Positions 6,817-11,353 of a stretch of 11,353 nucleotides of DNA are shown here, piece after piece. A program made the translations under genes and the position numbers. The notes under the pieces are model-generated. The model saw only the letters and a list, made by a program, of their open reading frames with translations, did no database searches and was not told the DNA's origin. How positions within the stretch are numbered: position 1 is the stretch's first letter; every line of letters starts with the position of its first letter. The stretch lies in the NCBI GenBank assembly GCA_027083915.1, contig JALWML010000504.1:1-11353 (forward strand), written 5' to 3'. Source of the DNA: Lysobacterales bacterium. Lineage in GTDB: Bacteria; Pseudomonadota; Gammaproteobacteria; Xanthomonadales; Marinicellaceae.

Positions 6817-8811
6817 TTAAGATTCCTTATCGTCGCTTGGCTTTTCATCCTTATTGCGTGCTAAGTTTTTAATCATCTTAGTGACATTAGCCACATCAAA
6901 GCTTTGTCCTGTACCAAGTTTCATCACTTTTGAAACAGCGGCTTGTAGGATGTCTGATTTACCAATGGCGCCATCGACGGCTTTACCAACAGCGAGTGAA
7001 CTCATGAATTTCTCTAAGAAATCACCATTGCCACCAACAATATCAATATTGGCTTCTTTAAGAGCTTCAGCCAAAATATGCGCTTGCTTATCGGCAATTT
7101 CAGTATTGGCTTCAATGGCTGTCATGTTTTCTTTATGGGCTAAATCTAATGCCATACGGAATTCTTCATGCCCACGTACATCTTTGTTCATGGTTCCTAA
7201 TGCTTCAAATTTCTCCTCTAAACCTTTGGCTTCAGCTGCGTATTGCAGTTGAATCACTTCGGCTTCGGCTTCACCACGTTTCTTAATGGCTTCGGCTTCG
7301 GCTACCTTGATTTTCACATCAACCATGGCTTGCTGTTCTTCACCTTTGGCATCTGCCTCTTTGACGCGAACATGTGCCATACCGACTTCTTCGGCTCCCA
7401 TGGCTTCGGCTTTGAACTTGCGTTCTTGCACGATGGCTTGAGCAATGCCTGGAGCGGCAACTTTTTCTTTAGTTCCTTCGGCTAAGCGAATCATGGCATC
7501 GGCTTCTTTGCTTGCGGCTTCGCGTTCGGCTTCTGCTAAGATTATACGTTCTTGAGCTTTGTGTTTAGCTCGCGTTTCATCGGCTTGTGCGGCTTTAATT
7601 TCTTTAATTAACTCTTGCTCGGCGATAGCTTCAGCGTTAATCACATCGGATTTTTTGTTGCGTAGTGCTTCTTCAACAAGACGTAACTCTTTAATCTTTT
7701 CTTCCTGTTCGGCTACGGTTTTTTCTACCGCAATGCGTTCACGAATGACATCTGCAATGTTTTTCTTTTCTACTTCAATGTCTTTTTCGGCATTGATTTC
7801 TTGTAGTGCCACTTCACGTTCTCTGCCAACAATTTCCAACTCTCGGGTTTTGATGACTTTTTCTTCTTCAATGGCAACGGCTCGTTTACGGTTATTTTCT
7901 GCCACTTCAACTTCACGTTGTTTGTTTTCCTCAAGCACCTGTACTTCTTGTTCCATGGCAATACGCGCTTGTTCAGATTTGAGTTTTTCTTCGGATTCAA
8001 TTTTTTCTTGTTCCGCTGTTTCACGGGCTTGGACTGAAGCAACTTCACGACCTTGTTTGGCAACAGCATCGGCTTCAATACGTTCGAGTTCTAGAATTCT
8101 TTCACGCGCTTCGACATCTCGTTTTTTAATGCGTGTTTCTTCATCACGTTCAAACTCATTGGTCAATATATGTTGTTTTGCCGTCAATTCGGTAATCTTA
8201 CGAATACCTTGTGCATCTAAAATATTGTTTTCATCCAATGCCGAAACAGGTGTTTGTTCTAGGTAATCAATAGCTGCGTCTTCTAACACATAACCATTGA
8301 GGTCTTTACCAATAACCATAATAATTTCATCACGGAAACGATCACGCTCTTCGTATAACTCTTCAAAATCTAGTTTTTTACCGACTGTTTTTAACGCTTC
8401 TGAAAATTTAGCACTAAATAATTCATCAACAGTGGCCTGTTTGGATGCACGTTCACAACCTATGGCTTGTGCAACCTTGAGAACATCTTCTTTGGTTTTG
8501 TTAACGCGTACAAAGAAAGTCACTTTAATATCCGCACGAATATTATCCTTACATATCAGACCATCTTGTGCTCGTCGATCAATCTCGATGGTTTTTAGAG
8601 AGATGTTCATGATTTCTTTTTTATGAATAATCGGCCAAACTGTACGGCCTGTAAAAGTCACATCTGGTACGGCACGTAAGGTGTTAACAATCATGGCTTG
8701 ACCTTGATCGACCTTTTTGTAGAATTTCATTAAAATAAGTGCTAAACCCATAATGACGAGGAAAATAATTCCTGCATAGGTTGCAATGGCTATTAATAAA
8801 TCACTGTTCAT
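6817..8811 (-). CDS. yqiK: YqiK-type flotillin (SPFH/band-7 scaffold protein)
   Basis: A 664-aa protein with one N-terminal membrane helix (about residues 6-28), an SPFH/band-7 domain (about 30-205, ending near YLEQTPVSALDENN), then a long Glu/Ala/Lys-rich coiled coil (about 210-590) and a short C-terminal region. This is the flotillin layout with the N-terminal helix seen in E. coli YqiK, though longer than the roughly 550 aa of that protein because of an extended coiled coil. Flotillins oligomerise into membrane-associated scaffolds that organise fluid or ordered membrane patches. The start ATG has GGAG eight nt upstream. It follows the NfeD/YqiJ-like gene, the usual flotillin partner. The gap between them (55 nt) looks like a later insertion. 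The low-complexity coiled coil generates long false frames on both strands. Confidence 0.92.
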   Translation of the reverse strand: MNSDLLIAIATYAGIIFLVIMGLALILMKFYKKVDQGQAMIVNTLRAVPDVTFTGRTVWPIIHKKEIMNISLKTIEIDRRAQDGLICKDNIRADIKVTFFVRVNKTKEDVLKVAQAIGCERASKQATVDELFSAKFSEALKTVGKKLDFEELYEERDRFRDEIIMVIGKDLNGYVLEDAAIDYLEQTPVSALDENNILDAQGIRKITELTAKQHILTNEFERDEETRIKKRDVEARERILELERIEADAVAKQGREVASVQARETAEQEKIESEEKLKSEQARIAMEQEVQVLEENKQREVEVAENNRKRAVAIEEEKVIKTRELEIVGREREVALQEINAEKDIEVEKKNIADVIRERIAVEKTVAEQEEKIKELRLVEEALRNKKSDVINAEAIAEQELIKEIKAAQADETRAKHKAQERIILAEAEREAASKEADAMIRLAEGTKEKVAAPGIAQAIVQERKFKAEAMGAEEVGMAHVRVKEADAKGEEQQAMVDVKIKVAEAEAIKKRGEAEAEVIQLQYAAEAKGLEEKFEALGTMNKDVRGHEEFRMALDLAHKENMTAIEANTEIADKQAHILAEALKEANIDIVGGNGDFLEKFMSSLAVGKAVDGAIGKSDILQAAVSKVMKLGTGQSFDVANVTKMIKNLARNKDEKPSDDKES

Positions 8812-8884
8812 ATTTTTGCTCCGTTTGTATTTGTGAAATTCCTGCCTTAGCTGGAATGACGGTCTTTTATATTTTTGCTACGTT
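8810..8884. repeat. 16-bp direct repeats bounding a 43-bp insert between yqiJ-like and flotillin genes
   Basis: On the minus strand, AACG(T/G)AGCAAAAATAT occurs at 8884-8869 and again at 8825-8810: 16 bases with one mismatch, offset by 59 bp. The first copy encodes the end of the YqiJ-like protein (Asn-Val-Ala-Lys-Ile). The second supplies the Shine-Dalgarno and start region of the flotillin. Collapsing one copy and the 43 bp between would give ATATGA, that is, a YqiJ-like stop TGA overlapping the flotillin ATG by 4 nt, the same style of junction seen elsewhere in the cluster. This suggests a duplication or an insertion with target duplication. Confidence 0.6.
8838..8857. repeat. REP-like hairpin inside the 43-bp insert
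   Basis: ATTCCTGC at 8838-8845 and GCTGGAAT at 8850-8857 form a stem with one mismatch and a 4-nt loop, followed by GACGG. On the minus strand it reads GTCATTCCAGC-TAAG-GCAGGAAT. This resembles the widespread dispersed palindromes of the form GTCATTCC-GC-AAG-GC-GGAAT found in many proteobacterial genomes. It is a degenerate copy and could not be confirmed as repeated within this window. Confidence 0.5.
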
Positions 8885-9517
8885 GTAGCAATCGTCTTTT
8901 TCTATGTATTCGATAAGGATGACCTTATCCCCTTTTTTAATTTCTTTATTAGCTGGCGCTCTGATGGATAAAATCATTCCTGCCTCACCATCTTCTAATG
9001 TTGCTTGCCCAAAATATTCATTGACTTGACCTGTTGTTACTTCACACTCTTTTCCTATGAGTGCATTTTTTTTGACTGCTGTGTGAGCAATAAACAAACC
9101 TTTAAAGGGCCTAATTGTCCAAGCTGTTAGCGGAATGGATACTGCAAAACATATGAACAATAAGCCTGCTCCCAAAGCATAGCGTACAAAGCCGATTGGA
9201 ATATAATTAAAAATAAGTGATGTAGCCAGATAGCATATTAACCATGAGGTAACGATTAATAATGACAACACAACGGTGATTGGTACTCCTGTCAATCCCC
9301 AGTTGAGCATAAATCCGGCTAAACCACTTAAACCTTCGGCATCTGGATTGATACTGACTTCAGTTTCAAAGTCCGTTTCAATTTCTACATCAGCATCAAA
9401 CATTTCAATATCAACAACACCTAAAAACGCCATCATCCAGTACAAAAGTACGATAATTAACAGAAATGTGTAAACCACCACAGGAAATGTTGTTATATTT
9501 GCTAAAAATGTATCCAT
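8867..9517 (-). CDS. yqiJ: NfeD/YqiJ-like membrane protein with C-terminal OB-fold (flotillin partner)
   Basis: A 216-aa protein. TM1 is at about residues 10-35, followed by an acidic loop (36-60, many Asp and Glu), TM2 at about 75-100 and TM3 at about 110-135. The soluble C-terminal domain (about 150-206) is beta-rich, with the GKECEVTTG...GDKVILIEYI pattern of NfeD-type OB-folds. The layout and length fit E. coli YqiJ (about 209 aa), which sits next to the flotillin YqiK. NfeD-like proteins are the regular genomic and physical partners of flotillins and probably anchor or localise them. The start ATG overlaps the upstream stop (TAATG at 9519-9515), with a GAGG Shine-Dalgarno inside the upstream gene. 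The stop abuts the duplication described at 8810-8884. Confidence 0.85.
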   Translation of the reverse strand: MDTFLANITTFPVVVYTFLLIIVLLYWMMAFLGVVDIEMFDADVEIETDFETEVSINPDAEGLSGLAGFMLNWGLTGVPITVVLSLLIVTSWLICYLATSLIFNYIPIGFVRYALGAGLLFICFAVSIPLTAWTIRPFKGLFIAHTAVKKNALIGKECEVTTGQVNEYFGQATLEDGEAGMILSIRAPANKEIKKGDKVILIEYIEKDDCYNVAKI

Positions 9518-9855
9518 TATTTTTTTACCTCATCACTTTTACTTGCGTGTTCAATTAATAATTCTGCTGCACGTTTTTTTATCTCTAATTTATTGTCTTC
9601 TTCAACGCCAAATTTTTGAGCTAAAAACTTCATATCAGCTTCATTTAATGAAATTGACAATCGCAGTCGTTTCGGTTTTCGTGATATTTTCAACCCTAAC
9701 AATTCACGAATTCGATCCGAGGGATTCAGATCCCTGTCAAGCGCTTCCTTGCGTATGACGTATTGAATCTTTTCACCCACATCAAAGGCTACTTGTGTTG
9801 CCTTGACGGCTTTTTTCTCTTTTTCCCACTTTTGTAGGATTTTTTTCTTTTTCAT
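9517..9855 (-). CDS. Basic 112-aa protein, possible ribbon-helix-helix-like; function unknown
   Basis: Strongly basic at the N-terminus (MKKKKILQKWEKEKK). The second half has a short strand RLRLSISL followed by two helices (about residues 72-86 and 90-105, the latter IKKRAAELLIEHA), which is the order of a ribbon-helix-helix fold. The first half (about 28-55, with NPSDRIRELLGL) looks like a second, degenerate copy of the two-helix part. There are no membrane segments. It is translationally coupled to the NfeD-like gene by TAATG, whereas a 126-nt gap with a perfect hairpin separates it from the PspA-family gene. Its Shine-Dalgarno is weak, so its start is the least certain of the upstream genes. 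It could be a DNA-binding autoregulator of this cluster or a cytoplasmic adaptor. The fold assignment is by eye only. Confidence 0.7.
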   Translation of the reverse strand: MKKKKILQKWEKEKKAVKATQVAFDVGEKIQYVIRKEALDRDLNPSDRIRELLGLKISRKPKRLRLSISLNEADMKFLAQKFGVEEDNKLEIKKRAAELLIEHASKSDEVKK

Positions 9856-9900
9856 AGGCTAGCTTTGTTTTGTTATACGTTAATGTCGTCACATCAACAG

Positions 9901-9972
9901 TATTGTAAGATGGGCCCCGCCCATCAGGTTTTAATCTGTTTTAAAATGATGGGCGGGGCCCATCTTACAATA
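9901..9972. repeat. 72-bp perfect long inverted repeat (hairpin element)
   Basis: The 26-nt arms at 9901-9926 and 9947-9972 are perfect reverse complements, around a 20-nt AT-rich loop. The core of each arm, GATGGGCCCCGCCCATC, contains its own smaller dyad (GATGGGC and GCCCATC) and is far more GC-rich than the surroundings. The ends are TA, so a TA target duplication is possible but cannot be distinguished from the repeat itself. It lies between the PspA-family stop (9982) and the 112-aa start (9855). In RNA the hairpin would be very stable, with no T-tract, so it may stabilise the upstream mRNA or partly attenuate downstream genes. It resembles REP-type or MITE-type dispersed elements. Confidence 0.85.
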
Positions 9973-9981
9973 GGGTTCTAC

Positions 9982-10683
9982 CTACGCTTTCTTTTTAGAG
10001 CTTTTTGCTTTCAATCGTGCAATAACAGCTTCGGCAGCACTTTGGGTATCGCCAATGCCCGCTTCTTTCATCTTATCAGATAGATTTTTGCCGCTGTTTT
10101 CTGCATCAAGTTGTTCTGCTGCAATATTTCTATCATCAAAGTCTTGCTGCTTTTTACGAATTCTATCCAATGATTCTTTTGCTGACATCAAAGTCGAATC
10201 GGTTGTACCAAAGTTATCGGTAATTGCCGCTGTGGCTTTTTGCACATTTTCGGTGGTTTTCACCATCGTTAATTGACGTTCATAATCCTTGAGCTGTCTT
10301 TCAGCTTTTTCCATCATGCTTTTGAGTTTCCCTATGTGTTTTTCATAAGATTGTTGTGCACCAACTTGCTGCGCCTTATCTTGTTCAAGTTCGGCTACTT
10401 TTGTGGCAATTTCCAAGGCTAAAGCCTCTTTGTTTTTTGCTAAAGCATCTGCCACATAGCCTTCATTTTTATCTATTTCTGCTTGAATGGATTCAACCTT
10501 ACGTGAGGCTTGCATCTCTTTTGCCATCACTTGGGTTAGATCTCCTTTGGCTTTTTTTAAACTTTCTTGAGCATCTTCGATTTCTTGTTCAAAAATACGT
10601 GTGCCTTGAGAGTCAACTATCGACTCGCCTAATTCACGTGTGCCACCTCTAATGGCTGTCATTATTTTCTTTAATATGTTCAT
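9982..10683 (-). CDS. yjfJ: PspA/IM30-family membrane-remodelling protein (YjfJ type)
   Basis: A 233-aa, almost entirely alpha-helical coiled-coil protein. It begins MNILKKIMTAIRGG, a short amphipathic helix of the kind that binds membranes in this family, followed by long charged helices. The C-terminal part (MKEAGIGDTQSAAEAVIARL) matches the end of E. coli YjfJ rather than PspA itself. PspA/IM30/Vipp1 proteins are known to be related to ESCRT-III and to assemble on the inner leaflet, where they protect or reshape damaged membrane. I chose ATG 10683 because AAGG (10693-10696) lies at proper spacing; an upstream in-frame GTG at 10692 overlaps that Shine-Dalgarno. It follows the yjfI-like gene by 24 nt, the same order as E. 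coli yjfI-yjfJ. Confidence 0.9.
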   Translation of the reverse strand: MNILKKIMTAIRGGTRELGESIVDSQGTRIFEQEIEDAQESLKKAKGDLTQVMAKEMQASRKVESIQAEIDKNEGYVADALAKNKEALALEIATKVAELEQDKAQQVGAQQSYEKHIGKLKSMMEKAERQLKDYERQLTMVKTTENVQKATAAITDNFGTTDSTLMSAKESLDRIRKKQQDFDDRNIAAEQLDAENSGKNLSDKMKEAGIGDTQSAAEAVIARLKAKSSKKKA

Positions 10684-10707
10684 GTTTTTCACCTTATAAA
10701 TGTTACG

Positions 10708-11115
10708 TTATTTTAAAAAGTCTTCCATAGCGGTAACAACATCTATGGCATTTTCATTAAGTGTCACCACTTCTTCGATCACTTTATCTAAATTTGAATT
10801 AACCGATAGTGCCCCATAAAGAACAAAGCGGTTACCGACTCGCGCATAGGCAGAGAGCGGTATGGATATACTGGTATCAAGCATCATTTCTAACATTTGT
10901 GTACGCTTTTCTGACTTGACTTCATCTTCTGACCACAAATAAACAATGCATAAAATTTGATTTTGTGTCTTGGTTAAAAAGATTGGAAAACCATTCATTC
11001 CATTAACTTCAATCTGCAAAACCTCAACTTCACCATTAATCGTTTGACAATCAAAGGTAAATCCTTCTCTGGTCCTATTTTGTGAAATTCGTATAGCGTA
11101 ATCCTGTATGTTCAT
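10708..11115 (-). CDS. yjfI: YjfI-family protein (DUF2170)
   Basis: A 135-aa soluble protein, first gene of the cluster. Its C-terminal half (FVLYGALSVNSNLDKVIEE, then ENAIDV) clearly resembles E. coli YjfI, which has a matching FGALSLKSSLEDILLE segment, and the length is almost the same (about 133 aa). The molecular function of the family is not established, but it regularly precedes a PspA-family gene. The frame stays open upstream to 11226, but that extension would cover the promoter and operators. The ATG at 11115 has AGGAGA at 11125-11130 at ideal distance, so it is the chosen start. The expected transcript leader is about 30 nt. Confidence 0.88.
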   Translation of the reverse strand: MNIQDYAIRISQNRTREGFTFDCQTINGEVEVLQIEVNGMNGFPIFLTKTQNQILCIVYLWSEDEVKSEKRTQMLEMMLDTSISIPLSAYARVGNRFVLYGALSVNSNLDKVIEEVVTLNENAIDVVTAMEDFLK

Positions 11116-11148
11116 TGTTATTTTTCTCCTAACAGTTTGAGTGCTTAA

Positions 11149-11204
11149 TGACATAATATGGCATCTGTCATAATATGTCAAGCGGTTTTTGACATAATAT
11201 GACA
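11149..11204. promoter_or_regulatory. Three 15-bp operator dyads covering the promoter
   Basis: Three near-identical copies of the dyad TG(A/T)CATA-A-TATG(T/A/G)CA lie at 11149-11163 (TGACATAATATGGCA), 11166-11180 (TGTCATAATATGTCA) and 11190-11204 (TGACATAATATGACA). All share the core CATAATATG. Centres are 17 and 24 bp apart. The first contains the -10 hexamer, the second overlaps the -35, and the third lies just upstream. A dimeric regulator binding here would block RNA polymerase. The regulator is not identified; the 112-aa gene of the cluster is one candidate. Confidence 0.75.
11153..11181 (-). promoter_or_regulatory. Sigma70-like promoter of the whole cluster
   Basis: On the minus strand, a perfect TTGACA (11181-11176) is separated by exactly 17 nt from TATTAT (11158-11153), one mismatch from the -10 consensus. 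Transcription should start near 11146, about 31 nt before the yjfI-like ATG. No sigma54-type GG-N10-GC element was seen, unlike the PspF/sigma54-driven classical psp operon. Both promoter hexamers lie inside or against the 15-bp dyads described at 11149-11204, so the promoter is probably repressed rather than activated. Confidence 0.8.
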
Positions 11205-11353
11205 AATATACACTAGCAATACCCATGTGACGTTTAACTAACAGGTCATCTCATTGTAAATTTAGCATTTATCGCGACTTTCTTTACATTCACTTTAGGC
11301 TTAAGACCTAAAGAATAAAAGACCAAATGCTACATCCGTGACAGAGTTCTCTT

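Noticed and set aside
7559..8266. Long plus-strand open frame opposite the flotillin gene
   Set aside because: It is a shadow of the Glu/Ala/Lys-rich coiled coil. Its translation is Ser/Cys-rich low complexity, and the flotillin frame on the minus strand is unmistakable.
9856..9900. Internal promoter before the 112-aa gene (TATAAC near 9877-9872)
   Set aside because: The matching -35 (CTGTTG at 17 nt) is poor and the leader would be only about 10 nt. The gene is adequately explained by read-through from upstream.
9865..10083. Plus-strand frame across the 72-bp hairpin
   Set aside because: It runs through the inverted repeat and into the PspA-family gene on the other strand, has no Shine-Dalgarno and resembles no protein.
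10684..10692. GTG start three codons upstream for the PspA-family gene
   Set aside because: The GTG lies inside the AAGGTG Shine-Dalgarno itself; ATG 10683 has the proper spacing.
11116..11226. Upstream extension of the yjfI-like frame
   Set aside because: The added 37 residues would be encoded by the promoter and operator dyads. The ATG at 11115 has an ideal Shine-Dalgarno and matches the family length.
11293..11313. Short hairpin CTTTAGG-CTTAAGA-CCTAAAG upstream of the cluster
   Set aside because: There is no T-tract on either strand and no second copy. A 7-bp AT-rich stem is weak evidence for a terminator or site. Otherwise nothing recognisable was seen in 11227-11353.

Overview
This is an AT-rich window, most likely from a Gram-negative gammaproteobacterium. 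One gene has a lipobox-type signal peptide, and the envelope-stress genes resemble E. coli YjfI, YjfJ, YqiJ and YqiK. The genus cannot be read from the sequence. Almost the whole window is one minus-strand gene cluster of eight genes, transcribed from about 11146 down to 215. A fragment of an unrelated plus-strand gene (1-173) converges on its end, with a hairpin terminator (183-209) between them.

Order along the minus strand: (1) a strong sigma70-like promoter (TTGACA, 17 nt, TATTAT) threaded through three near-identical 15-bp dyads at 11149-11204; (2) a YjfI/DUF2170 protein; (3) a PspA/IM30-family protein of the YjfJ type; (4) a 112-aa basic protein with possible ribbon-helix-helix halves; (5) a three-TM, NfeD/YqiJ-like protein with a C-terminal OB-fold; (6) a 664-aa YqiK-type flotillin; (7) a 1744-aa AAA+ ATPase of the 'DNA repair ATPase'/DUF3686 type; (8) a 92-aa membrane-anchored protein; (9) a double zinc-ribbon protein; (10) an 87-aa lipoprotein. 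The two small envelope proteins are paralogues of each other. Items 2-10 are nine coding genes if the element-truncated zinc-ribbon gene is counted; it is the one damaged member.

Together the genes look like a membrane-maintenance system. It has an ESCRT-III-like membrane coat protein (PspA family), a flotillin scaffold with its NfeD-like partner, and a very large AAA+ motor that could remodel them. Small envelope-anchored proteins with a conserved cysteine pair may sense or dock on the periplasmic side. The individual families are known; how they work together here is inference.

The most informative structural finding is a 163-bp miniature inverted-repeat element (623-785, 20-bp perfect ends, TTA duplication) inside the 3' end of the zinc-ribbon gene. 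Removing the element and one TTA copy restores an uninterrupted 182-codon frame whose TAA overlaps the ATG of the lipoprotein gene (TAATG). The present stop codon is itself the duplicated TTA. Three further palindromic elements, all different, occupy the gaps between genes: 6718-6788, 8838-8857 (in a 59-bp duplication-bounded insert) and 9901-9972. The cluster has therefore been hit repeatedly by small repeats, mostly at positions that spare the genes.
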